From Algimonas ampicilliniresistens (GTDB lineage Bacteria; Pseudomonadota; Alphaproteobacteria; Caulobacterales; Maricaulaceae), in NCBI RefSeq assembly GCF_030159955.1, contig NZ_BSNK01000001.1, positions 744,001 to 808,000 of the forward strand: DNA of 64,000 nucleotides. Direction: 5' to 3'. Position 1 is the stretch's first letter, and the number at the start of each line of letters is the position of its first letter. The notes under the pieces were generated by a model, which was given only the letters and a program-made list of their open reading frames with translations, ran no database searches and was not told where the DNA came from. The position numbers and the translations under genes were made by a program. Positions 24,589 to 32,277 of this stretch are shown here, in pieces.

Positions 24589-25617
24589 ATGGAACTCTAT
24601 AAAGCGCTTGCTCTGCAGACTGAATGTGCCGCCGTGAACCGGGCCACCGACCGCGCGGAGGCTCGCGGCATTATGCAATCCAGTCTGGGGCGCATCACGG
24701 GTCAGTTGATGAGCGCGCTCGCCTTTCACGGGCCGAGCCTGAAGCTCGTCTGTCTGCCCGAATATTTCCTGACCAGCTATCCGGCGGGCGAAAGCGCGGC
24801 GGAATGGCGCGAAAAGGCCTGTGTGGCGATGGACGGTGAGATTTACGACCGAATCGGTGCGTTGGCGCAGAAAACTGGGCTATATATCGGCGCGAACCTT
24901 TATGAGACGGATCCGCACTTCCCAGAACTCTATTTCCAAGCCAGCACCATCACAGCGCCGTCGGGCGAGCTGGTGCTGCGTTATCGCCGCCTGATCAGCA
25001 TGTATGCGCCCAGCCCCTATGACGTCATGGACGCCTATCTGGAGCATTATAGCCTCGAGAGCCTGTTTCCGGTCGTCGATACGCCGCTGGGGCGTTTGGC
25101 TGCTGTGGCGAGTGAAGAAATCCGCTTTCCAGAGATTTCACGCATTCTGGCGGCCAGAGGCGCAGAAGTGATCCTGCATCCGACCTCAGAAGCCGCCTCG
25201 ACCCAATGGACCTATAAGAACATCGCCAAGATCGCCCGCGCGCAGGAAAACCAGTGCTACGTCATCTCGGCAAACTCAGCAGAGATTACCGGGACGGCGC
25301 TAGCGGCCGCCAGCACGGATGCGCGCAGCCAGATTGTCGATGATCGGGGGCTGATTTTGGCCGAAACACCCGGCGGAGAGAGTATCACGGCCTGTGCTGA
25401 CGTTGATATTCGCGCCCTGCGCGACCGACGTGCGCGCAACGGCATGGATAATATGCTCGCCCGCCAACCAGCGGAACTTTACGCTAAAATGTACGGAACG
25501 CTGGATATGCATCCAAGCGGATCGCTCGGCGATGGCAGCGCCGCACCGAAGAAAGACTTCTATAAGCGCAGACAGGATGAGGTGATTGCGCGGTTGAGCA
25601 CGTTGGGCGTGATTTAA
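24589..25617 (+). CDS. Nitrilase-superfamily (carbon-nitrogen hydrolase) protein with altered catalytic triad
   Basis: A 342-residue nitrilase-fold protein from ATG 24589 (ATG 24541 is also in frame). Of the Glu-Lys-Cys triad, only Glu is clear: E58 in LVCLPEYF. The Lys position (canonical YRKxHL) reads RYRRLISMY, so R134 replaces Lys; the Cys position (canonical ICYDxRFPE) reads VASEEIRFPE, so S175 replaces Cys. LHPTSEAASTQWTYKNIAKIARAQENQCYVISANSAE is otherwise a normal family core. It may be a non-catalytic or re-purposed member. It stands alone, divergent from the aldehyde dehydrogenase. Family membership is firm; enzymatic activity is doubtful. Confidence 0.8.
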   Translation: MELYKALALQTECAAVNRATDRAEARGIMQSSLGRITGQLMSALAFHGPSLKLVCLPEYFLTSYPAGESAAEWREKACVAMDGEIYDRIGALAQKTGLYIGANLYETDPHFPELYFQASTITAPSGELVLRYRRLISMYAPSPYDVMDAYLEHYSLESLFPVVDTPLGRLAAVASEEIRFPEISRILAARGAEVILHPTSEAASTQWTYKNIAKIARAQENQCYVISANSAEITGTALAAASTDARSQIVDDRGLILAETPGGESITACADVDIRALRDRRARNGMDNMLARQPAELYAKMYGTLDMHPSGSLGDGSAAPKKDFYKRRQDEVIARLSTLGVI

Positions 25618-25691
25618 CCGCGACCCTTGTCTTGAGCAGGGAATTACGAAAGACGGACTGATCCTAAATCCAATCAAAGTCGGTGCCTTCC

Positions 25692-26198
25692 ATGAAATCG
25701 GTCATTTTCCCTTCGATAGTACTCATCGCCGCCTCGCTCGCTGGATGTCAGAACGATTCCTCCACCTTCACTTCAGCTGACCGAGCCAACATCGAAGCCG
25801 CGTCTAAAGTCTGGGTTGAGACTTATAATCGCAATGATTGGGAAGTGCTGTCGGAGCTTTTCACGACAGACGCGGTCATGATGCCGCCAAACGGACCGAT
25901 CGTGACTGGCCGTGAGGCCATTGCGGCTTGGGAAGCAGACAATGAAACGGGTTTTCGAATCGGGTTTGAGATTGATGCCATCGAGGGCAGTGGGATCATG
26001 GCCTATGTCCGCGGGCGTTCCTGCGTATTCATACCTGATGGCGCAGGCGGATACGGGGTGGATGTGGGCAAGTTCTTGGAAGTCCGCAGGAGGCAATCCG
26101 ACGGCACTTGGTTAATCGAAGCTGACAGCTTCAATTCCGACCTAGGTATTGGGTCCGCGCTATTGGATAGCTGTCCCCTGAATCTTTCTGACGAATAG
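25692..26198 (+). CDS. DUF4440/SnoaL-like lipoprotein
   Basis: A 168-residue protein. The ATG at 25692 gives a lipoprotein signal MKSVIFPSIVLIAASLAGC with lipidated Cys19. The remainder is an NTF2-like fold of the SnoaL/DUF4440 type: IEAASKVWVETYNRNDWEVLSELFTTDAVMMPPNGPIVTGREAIAAW. Such domains bind small molecules and sometimes act as isomerases or lyases. The function here is unknown. It lies between the nitrilase-fold gene (74 bases upstream) and the convergent YCII gene (27 bases downstream). It is another exported small binding-fold protein in this cluster, along with the two VOC lipoproteins. Confidence 0.75.
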   Translation: MKSVIFPSIVLIAASLAGCQNDSSTFTSADRANIEAASKVWVETYNRNDWEVLSELFTTDAVMMPPNGPIVTGREAIAAWEADNETGFRIGFEIDAIEGSGIMAYVRGRSCVFIPDGAGGYGVDVGKFLEVRRRQSDGTWLIEADSFNSDLGIGSALLDSCPLNLSDE

Positions 26199-26225
26199 CT
26201 AAGTCAGACAGTAGGTAGACCTCTA

Positions 26226-26603
26226 CTAAGTATATTTTGGCATATTCGCGCGAATCTCATCTTGATCCCAGATCACGCCGCCCATCCATTCGCCGCAGGC
26301 CGGGGCGAAGTGGTAGGCGGTGATTGAGGCGTACATGTTCGAGCTGATATAAGGGTCGCCGTCCATTTTGGCGATCGCGGCTTCTTTGCTCTCCGCCGGG
26401 ATCAGGAAGGTGCTGCCGATGATCGGGCCGTCCGCTGTGTCGCGGATCGGGCCGGCGACGCGGTAATCGCTATTATTCGCCTCGATATGATCGAGATGGC
26501 CGAACAGATGCTCGTTACGCAGCGGCGGCGTATCCGGCCCATCCATACAGATGACTAACCAGGTTGGCGTTTTAAGACGAGGGACGCGTTTTGCTTTTGA
26601 CAT
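26226..26603 (-). CDS. YCII-domain protein
   Basis: A 125-residue protein if started at ATG 26603; the frame stays open to an ATG at 26666, which would add 21 residues. YCII-type features are the opening WLVICMDGPDTPPLRNEHLFGHLDHIEANN, the mid-section GPIRDTADGPIIGSTFLIPAESKEAAIAKMDGDPY and a final Y-rich segment. YCII proteins are small dimeric alpha-beta barrel proteins related to muconolactone isomerase-type folds, commonly found with aromatic or chloro-aromatic degradation genes. An ATG at 26666 directly abuts a GGAGG sequence with no spacing, so the shorter start was preferred. It is divergent from the symporter gene. Confidence 0.7.
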   Translation of the reverse strand: MSKAKRVPRLKTPTWLVICMDGPDTPPLRNEHLFGHLDHIEANNSDYRVAGPIRDTADGPIIGSTFLIPAESKEAAIAKMDGDPYISSNMYASITAYHFAPACGEWMGGVIWDQDEIRANMPKYT

Positions 26604-26665
26604 GAGGCTCTGAATAATGGGCTTGGCGGTTTCCCGACTGACTTGCGTCAAATGACCGAGTAGCA

Positions 26666-26680
26666 TCCTCCTTAGGAGGA
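26666..26680. promoter_or_regulatory. Palindromic Shine-Dalgarno region TCCTCCTTAGGAGGA
   Basis: A 15-base palindrome (centre base unpaired) contains AGGAGG on both strands. On the plus strand it is the ribosome-binding site of the symporter gene (seven bases before ATG 26687). On the minus strand the GGAGG abuts ATG 26666, so it would work poorly for that start. A hairpin here would hide the plus-strand ribosome-binding site. Confidence 0.5.
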
Positions 26681-26686
26681 CAGAGT

Positions 26687-28102
26687 ATGCAGGGGAATAC
26701 CATCATTATTGCGACATTGGTCGCATACAAGCTGCTGTTGTTAGGCATCGGCCTATGGGCGAGCCGCCGCGTCGGCAGCGAGGGCGACTTCTTTCTGGCC
26801 GGGCCGGGCAAAGACGGCGGGGGGCTGGGCGCGTGGACGGCGGGGCTGTCCTATGCGGCCTCGACATCCTCGGCTTGGGTTCTGCTCGGTTTTACGGGCA
26901 TGGTTTTTACGCAAGGGTTTGTCGCGCTTTGGCTCGTCCCGGGGATTTTCGGCGGTTATATGCTGACCTGGCTCGTCATGGGGCCGCGCCTGAATGCGGA
27001 GACACGTGAGCGCGGGCATATCACCGTGATCGATTTTCTGGTCGCCGATGCGGGGAAGTGGGCGCGGACCATCGGTTTGGTCGCCGCCGCGCTGATTCTG
27101 TTCTGCTTTGTCTTCTACATTGCCGCGCAATTCCAAGCAGCGGGTAACGCGTTAACCGAAGTGTTTGGGATGAGCGCGACGGAAGCGATCCTGCTCGGGG
27201 CGGCGGTGATCCTGATCTATTGTCTGCTCGGCGGGTTTCTCGCGGCATCGATCACGGACGCGTTGCAAGCCGGGGTCATGGTTATCGCGTGTATCATTGT
27301 CCCGATTGCCGCCGTGAATGCGGCGGGCGGTTTGGAAGCTGTTATGGAATCGCTCCGGTTTACGGCGCCTCAATCCTATTTCAGCGCGACGGGCGGGGCG
27401 TTTGGCATGGCCGGCATTGGCGCGGCGATGGGTCTTCTCGGGACGGGTCTGGGCGCACTGGGGCAGCCGCAATTGTTAAACCGGATTATGGCGGTTCGTA
27501 GTCAGTCTGAACGCCGACGCGGCGCGGCTATCACGGTTGGCTGGGGCATCCTTATCTATAGCGGCCTCGTTCTACTCGCGCTGAGCGGTCGAGCGATGGC
27601 ATTGGACACTGGCGGCGAAAGCCTCTTCTTCGCCGCAGCGAGCGCCTATCTTCCCGCCGCCATCGCCGGGATTGTGATCGCGGCCGTCCTGTCCGCCGTA
27701 ATGAGTACGGTCGATAGCCTGCTGCTCGCGGCGGCCTCTGCAGTCAGCCACGATAGCGGCTTGCGCTGGTCTAGCCCAAAACGAGGCTTGCTGATGGGTC
27801 GGCTCGCTATGATCGGCGTCGCCGTCGTCGCTGTTTTGGTGACACTCTATGCGCCGACGGACATTTTCTCACGCGTGCTATTCTCTTGGGTTGCACTGGG
27901 CGCAGCCTTCGGGCCGAGCATTTTGACCCGTTGCTTGGGCTGGAAGGTCAAGGGCGGGGCCGTGCTGATGGCCGTTCTAGCGGGCTTCATCATTGCCGTG
28001 GGCGCCTACAATATCGACGGATCGCTGGCTGACGTCATCGAGAAATGGGGCAGCTGGGCCGTCGGCCTTATCATTCTGACAGTTGGGAGAGATCGTTCAT
28101 GA
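26687..28102 (+). CDS. Sodium:solute symporter (SSS family, PutP-like)
   Basis: A 471-residue inner-membrane transporter with about 13 hydrophobic segments. SYAASTSSAWVLLGFTGMVF near 60-75, LGALGQPQLLNRIMAVRS around 260-280 and VMSTVDSLLLAAASAVSHD around 335-352 are typical of SSS members; the Ser-Thr-x-x-Ser of VMSTVDS corresponds to the sodium site. AGGAGG seven bases upstream supports the start. It heads an operon in which every following gene overlaps or nearly abuts (VOC, MDR, VOC, MFS, hydrolase). The solute is unknown; by position it could be the cluster's carboxylate or another small substrate. Confidence 0.9.
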   Translation: MQGNTIIIATLVAYKLLLLGIGLWASRRVGSEGDFFLAGPGKDGGGLGAWTAGLSYAASTSSAWVLLGFTGMVFTQGFVALWLVPGIFGGYMLTWLVMGPRLNAETRERGHITVIDFLVADAGKWARTIGLVAAALILFCFVFYIAAQFQAAGNALTEVFGMSATEAILLGAAVILIYCLLGGFLAASITDALQAGVMVIACIIVPIAAVNAAGGLEAVMESLRFTAPQSYFSATGGAFGMAGIGAAMGLLGTGLGALGQPQLLNRIMAVRSQSERRRGAAITVGWGILIYSGLVLLALSGRAMALDTGGESLFFAAASAYLPAAIAGIVIAAVLSAVMSTVDSLLLAAASAVSHDSGLRWSSPKRGLLMGRLAMIGVAVVAVLVTLYAPTDIFSRVLFSWVALGAAFGPSILTRCLGWKVKGGAVLMAVLAGFIIAVGAYNIDGSLADVIEKWGSWAVGLIILTVGRDRS

Positions 28103-28575
28103 GCAGCTATGTCAAACGCACCACACTAATGGTGCGCGATATGGACCGCGCGCTGGAGTTTTACCGCGACGTCCTGAAAGCCGATATTTGGTTCGATACA
28201 CCCTTCACCCTGTCGGGCGAAGGTCTGCCTATTGGCAAAAAAGGCGATGAGCTTCGGCTCTGCATCGTCAAATTCGCCCATGACGAGATTGGTATGATCG
28301 GCCTCATGGAATTTCAGGAGCCGCCTGTTGAGGTGCCGGAGGTGAGCTATGATCTGGGTTACGGAAAACCCGTCTTCGTCGTGGTGGCTGACGATGCGCA
28401 GGGCATTCATGACCGAGCGGTCAAACATGGCTTCAAACTACGCCACGCCCCACGCGAATGGTCCACAACCGGGGCCAAGGGTGAGACGAAACACTTCCTC
28501 TCGACCAACCTCTGGGACGCGGACGGTCATTTCTTTGAATGTAATCAGGTGACACGCATTGACCCGGCTCCCTGA
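28099..28575 (+). CDS. VOC-superfamily protein (single domain)
   Basis: A 158-residue cytoplasmic protein. Its ATG overlaps the symporter stop (ATGA) and follows GGGAGA. One VOC module starts VKRTTLMVRDMDRALEFYRDVLKADIWFD and ends FLSTNLWDADGHFFECNQVTRIDP; the final H/E pair is at the position of a metal-binding Glu strand. Its closest relative in the window by layout is the lipoprotein at 3435 (both have the FxLSGxxLPxGxxG-like stretch). One base separates its stop from the MDR reductase ATG. The substrate is not known. Confidence 0.8.
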   Translation: MSSYVKRTTLMVRDMDRALEFYRDVLKADIWFDTPFTLSGEGLPIGKKGDELRLCIVKFAHDEIGMIGLMEFQEPPVEVPEVSYDLGYGKPVFVVVADDAQGIHDRAVKHGFKLRHAPREWSTTGAKGETKHFLSTNLWDADGHFFECNQVTRIDPAP

Positions 28576-28576
28576 T

Positions 28577-29635
28577 ATGCCGGACCGGAAAGAAGCCCGA
28601 AAGCAGGCCAGTAAACAGGCATGGGGCGTCGCGGCACGGCCCAATGGCCCGCCCAAACCGACGGATTTCGTCTTTAAGGACGAACCAATTGGCGATGTGG
28701 GTGAGGGCGAAGTTCTGCTCGAAACGCTCTATCTCGGCATCGCGCCCGTCATGCGAATGTATATGATGAACGGGCCGGAATGCCCGATGCCAATGGCTGG
28801 CGAACCCCCGCTGGCAATGGGGGATACCATCCACGGACGCGGCGTCGCGCGCGTGCTGGAGAGCCGACATCCAGACTATGCGGTCGGCGATGTGGTGCAA
28901 GGGCAACTTGGCTGGCAGACACATAAAATATCGAAGATGACGGCGCGAGAACGTTTTCTGCGCGTGACCGAGCATGACCTGTCTTACGCTCTGGCCGTGC
29001 GCATTCTCTCTATGACCGGATTGACCGCTTACTCGGCTTATAAATATCGCTGTGATCCCAAAGCGGGCGAGACTTTGGTTGTTTCGGGCGCGGCGGGCGG
29101 CGTCGGTCATTTGATCGTGCAACTGGCCAAGGCGGACGGTCTGCGTGTCGTGGGCATTGCCGGCGGACCCGACAAATGCGCCATCGTCAGCGACCTCGGG
29201 GCCGACGCGGTGATCGATTATAAAGCTGAGGATGTGGCCGCGCGGATCTCGGAAACCTGCCCTGACGGGATCGACATATATTTTGACAATGTCGGCGGTG
29301 AGATCTTGATGGCGTGTCTCGATAATCTAGCCATGAGCGGCCGCGTCCTGCTGTGCGGTTCGATCAGCGAATATGGCCGCGCGGAACCGTTTGGCCTGAC
29401 CAATTATACGCGTCTGCGCCGGGCCGAAGCCGATATGCGCGGATATTTTGTCTATAACCATCTGCATAGATTCGATGAAACGGTCAGCGCGCTGGCTGGG
29501 ATGATCCGGGCGGGCACGCTCAAACCTCTGGTCGATGAATTGGTTGGGTTCGACAAAATGCCAGAGGCGCTGATCGGCGTTTATGACGGCACGAATGTCG
29601 GTACGCGATGCGTGAAGGTGAAGCTTGATGACTAA
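28577..29635 (+). CDS. Zinc-independent NADP-dependent MDR oxidoreductase (second copy)
   Basis: A 352-residue medium-chain reductase, counted from ATG 28577 two bases after the preceding stop. The coenzyme-binding motif VVSGAAGGVGHLIVQLAKADGLRVVGIAGGPDKC is near residues 166-200 and IDIYFDNVGGEILMACLDNLAMSGRVLLCGSISEY follows. No zinc cysteines are present. It is a homologue of the 5930 gene but has a longer N-terminus and different sequence, so it is an ancient paralogue. It lies between two VOC genes and overlaps the following one by eight bases. Reduction of an alpha,beta-unsaturated carbonyl is the family's usual reaction. Confidence 0.87.
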   Translation: MPDRKEARKQASKQAWGVAARPNGPPKPTDFVFKDEPIGDVGEGEVLLETLYLGIAPVMRMYMMNGPECPMPMAGEPPLAMGDTIHGRGVARVLESRHPDYAVGDVVQGQLGWQTHKISKMTARERFLRVTEHDLSYALAVRILSMTGLTAYSAYKYRCDPKAGETLVVSGAAGGVGHLIVQLAKADGLRVVGIAGGPDKCAIVSDLGADAVIDYKAEDVAARISETCPDGIDIYFDNVGGEILMACLDNLAMSGRVLLCGSISEYGRAEPFGLTNYTRLRRAEADMRGYFVYNHLHRFDETVSALAGMIRAGTLKPLVDELVGFDKMPEALIGVYDGTNVGTRCVKVKLDD

Positions 29636-30077
29636 ACCGCAAATCCGCTTTCAACGCGCCAACTATCTGGTTGCCAATCTGGACCGCGCGCTGACCTTCT
29701 ATCGCGATGTGCTTGGCTTTGATGTCGTCTTTATCAAGGATAGTGAGGCGGACAGCTATAGTTATGACGTCTTCGAAATCGAGCGGGGGTCAACCATGCG
29801 GTTCTGTGTCCTGCGCACTGAAGACCAGCCCAACGTTATGGCGCTGACAGAAGTCGCGGACTTACCGCCGACGGAAGCCACGCCGCGCCGGGCAGGGGTC
29901 GTCTTGGAAGCGGCGAATATCGATGACGCCGTCGCCGCATCGCGTGCGCTTGGTTTAACGATCTACCGCGAAGACCACCTCGTGACCAAAGATGGTCGTG
30001 AGGGGGTTGAATATGGCATTGTCGACTTCGACGGCAATCTCGTGGTGCTCTACCTCATTCGGAAGGACGCGCCGTGA
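29628..30077 (+). CDS. VOC-superfamily protein (single domain)
   Basis: A 149-residue protein. The module begins IRFQRANYLVANLDRALTFYRDVLGFDVVFIKD and ends DGREGVEYGIVDFDGNLVVLYLIRK, covering the standard beta-alpha-beta-beta-beta duplication. Its start lies inside the end of the MDR gene (eight-base overlap) and its stop overlaps the MFS start by four bases. With the VOC gene at 28099 it sandwiches the reductase. The precise reaction is unknown; glyoxalase-like or dioxygenase-like isomerase roles are possible. Confidence 0.8.
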   Translation: MTKPQIRFQRANYLVANLDRALTFYRDVLGFDVVFIKDSEADSYSYDVFEIERGSTMRFCVLRTEDQPNVMALTEVADLPPTEATPRRAGVVLEAANIDDAVAASRALGLTIYREDHLVTKDGREGVEYGIVDFDGNLVVLYLIRKDAP

Positions 30078-31387
30078 GCGAACAGAACCCACAACAAACA
30101 AGTGACGGCTATCCAACTCCAAAATATGCGTGGACGCTGGTCGCATTTCTGACCTTGGCCTATATTTCTAGCTTCATTGATCGCTACATTCTCGGTCTGC
30201 TGATCGACCCGATCAAAGCTGACACAGGCGCGACGGATTTCCAGATGGGTCTTTTATCGTCAGCCTTTACTTGGGTCTATGCACTCGCCGCCTTGCCGCT
30301 GGGTTTCATGGTCGACCGACGGGCGCGCACCAAATTGGTCGCGATCGGGATTTTCCTCTGGTCTCTCGCAACAATCTGGACCGGCGTCGCCAAATCCTTC
30401 TTCCAGCTCTTTTTAGCGCGGATGAGTGTCGGGGTTGGTGAAGCCATTCTCAGCCCGGCGGCCTTCTCCATGATCGGCGACAGCTTCCCGAAAGAGAGAC
30501 GCGGGCTGCCCATCGCAGTTTATTCGATGGCGTTGGTGATCGGCGCGGCCGTCGCGAACCTCCTGTCTGGAGGGATCCTAAAATGGGCTGCAACAATCGG
30601 CGAAGTCTCGCTGCCATTTGTCGGCCAAATCGCGACCTGGCAGTTCATTTTCATCGTTGTTGGCCTTCCGGGGTTCATTCTGGCAGCAGTCTTTCTGTTT
30701 CTGCGCGAACCGCCCCGGATTGAAAGTAGTCCGCGAGAAGGCGCCTCGCTGGGTGATGCTTTCGTCTGGATCGGGCACAACTGGGCGGCCTTCTTCACTT
30801 TCGTGCCGATTTTCATGTGTATGGTCGCGATTGCTTACGGGCAGTTTTTTAACGCCCCCATGTTCTCTCGGACTTGGGGGTGGGATCCTTCCAATTATGC
30901 GCTGATCAATGGGCTTTCGATCTTGGCGATCAGCCCTCTGACCTATATTTTCGCGGGACGGTATTCCGACCGGAGGGTCGCAGCCGGGGATGCAACCGCC
31001 CCGTTGAAACTCGCTATTCTGGGCCTCTTCATTATGATCCCAACAGCCGCGATTGCGCCCATGATGCCTGCTGGCTGGATGGCGTTTGCGGTGTTTTGCG
31101 TCACGACAGCCGGTATTGGGTTGGTCAGCGCAACGGGCGTGAATGCGCTGCTCGCCATTGTGCCCGGCGATGTGCGCGGTGTGGTGGTGGCGATCTATTA
31201 TTTCTTCATCAGCTTTATCGGCGGTGCGCTCAGCCCGCCCTTCATAGGGTGGCTTAACGACGCATATTTTGCCGGAGAGGGCTTGCGCTACGCTATGGCG
31301 ATTTATCCACTTGTCTTCGGCCTGCCCGTTATGCTGCTATCCTCTGTGACGCTGAAATACTATCGACAGGTTCTCACTCATGCCTAA
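30074..31387 (+). CDS. MFS transporter
   Basis: A 437-residue major-facilitator protein with 12 hydrophobic segments. The first loop pattern YISSFIDRYILGLLIDPIKADTGATDFQMGLLSSAFTWVYALAALPLGFMVDRRARTKL contains the MFS D-R-R signature between helices 2 and 3, and the sequence is of the spinster/hexuronate-like type common in sphingomonad-type degradation clusters. It probably imports or exports a cluster substrate or product. The start overlaps the upstream VOC stop by four bases and the end overlaps the hydrolase start by eight. Confidence 0.9.
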   Translation: MSEQNPQQTSDGYPTPKYAWTLVAFLTLAYISSFIDRYILGLLIDPIKADTGATDFQMGLLSSAFTWVYALAALPLGFMVDRRARTKLVAIGIFLWSLATIWTGVAKSFFQLFLARMSVGVGEAILSPAAFSMIGDSFPKERRGLPIAVYSMALVIGAAVANLLSGGILKWAATIGEVSLPFVGQIATWQFIFIVVGLPGFILAAVFLFLREPPRIESSPREGASLGDAFVWIGHNWAAFFTFVPIFMCMVAIAYGQFFNAPMFSRTWGWDPSNYALINGLSILAISPLTYIFAGRYSDRRVAAGDATAPLKLAILGLFIMIPTAAIAPMMPAGWMAFAVFCVTTAGIGLVSATGVNALLAIVPGDVRGVVVAIYYFFISFIGGALSPPFIGWLNDAYFAGEGLRYAMAIYPLVFGLPVMLLSSVTLKYYRQVLTHA

Positions 31388-32015
31388 AACACGACCGGCA
31401 ATCGTTTTCTTGCCGCCTGCGCCGCATACAGGCGCATTCTTTGACACTATCCGTTCAACATTAGGCGAAGTCGGCACGCTGGCGCTGACCTATCCCGGTT
31501 ATGGTGATCAAGCGCCAATCGCACAGTCGTCTATACGCGACTATGCGGAGGCGCTTGTTCAAGAGATTCCGAAGAGCGCTGTTCTAATTGGGTTTCACAC
31601 AGGAAACCTCGTCGCAGCCGAGATTGCGAAACGTAAAACGATAGCAAAAATCGTTATGATCGACATTCCCTATTTCGACCAAGATACACGCGACGCATAT
31701 GCAGCGAAACTGCCTGATGATCCCGAAAAGGACGCGTTTCGCGCTGCGTTTGCCTATGATCCTTTTACCGAGTTCTCGGATATCCCTTGCTCTGTCTCAG
31801 TCATCGCCACGCAATCTAATCTTCTGGACCCAACCCGAAACGCCGCCAAAGCTTTAGGCGTGTCTTTGACCGAGCGCATGGACGTGACCGCGCCAGTGTT
31901 CGAAGCTCATGCCAAAGAGATGGCGGCGGAAATCCTGTCAGCCATCAAATTGGGGGATGAGGGACCGGATGAGCGACACGCGCTGCTACATGCTGATTAC
32001 GGCGAAAATCCATGA
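31380..32015 (+). CDS. Alpha/beta-hydrolase-fold protein with non-canonical nucleophile elbow
   Basis: A 211-residue alpha/beta-hydrolase-like protein. PPAPHTGAFFDTI and TYPGYGDQ are the usual N-terminal strand and oxyanion features. The nucleophile elbow reads IGFHTGN at 70-76, where the G-x-S-x-G Ser is replaced by His73 (Thr74 follows). A late Asp/His pair is plausible (AHAKEMAAEIL at the end). It is shorter than most family members, without a clear lid. It is translated from within the MFS gene end, and the DUF1330 gene starts 47 bases before its stop. Confidence 0.7.
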   Translation: MPKTRPAIVFLPPAPHTGAFFDTIRSTLGEVGTLALTYPGYGDQAPIAQSSIRDYAEALVQEIPKSAVLIGFHTGNLVAAEIAKRKTIAKIVMIDIPYFDQDTRDAYAAKLPDDPEKDAFRAAFAYDPFTEFSDIPCSVSVIATQSNLLDPTRNAAKALGVSLTERMDVTAPVFEAHAKEMAAEILSAIKLGDEGPDERHALLHADYGENP

Positions 32016-32277
32016 TCGGGACGCCTTTATCGCAGGTTACGCCAAGGCGACGGCGCCGTTGGTTGAGCGTTTCGGTGGGCGCTATGTCTTGCGTGCGCCC
32101 GGCGCAGACCTAATCGAAGGCGACTTCGGCGACGGCGCCTCCATTGCGATCTCCGAGTGGCCGGATAAAGCGGCAGCTCTGCGATTCTGGAATTCACCGG
32201 AATATTCCAAAGCCAAGCCGCTCCGTGCTGGATTGGCGGATGTGCAGGTCTTGTTGGTGGAGGCCCCGAAGCTATGA
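31969..32277 (+). CDS. DUF1330 family protein
   Basis: A 102-residue protein. YMLITAKIHDRDAFIAGYAKATAPLVERFGGRYVLRAPGADLIEGDF, then IAISEWPDKAAALRFWNSPEYSKAKPLRAGLADVQVLLVE, is a textbook DUF1330 (dimeric alpha-beta barrel) pattern. The start at ATG 31969 is the one that begins the domain; it overlaps the hydrolase gene by 47 bases in another frame. It overlaps the next gene by four bases. DUF1330 proteins often accompany aromatic-degradation genes, but their reaction is not established. Confidence 0.8.
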   Translation: MSDTRCYMLITAKIHDRDAFIAGYAKATAPLVERFGGRYVLRAPGADLIEGDFGDGASIAISEWPDKAAALRFWNSPEYSKAKPLRAGLADVQVLLVEAPKL

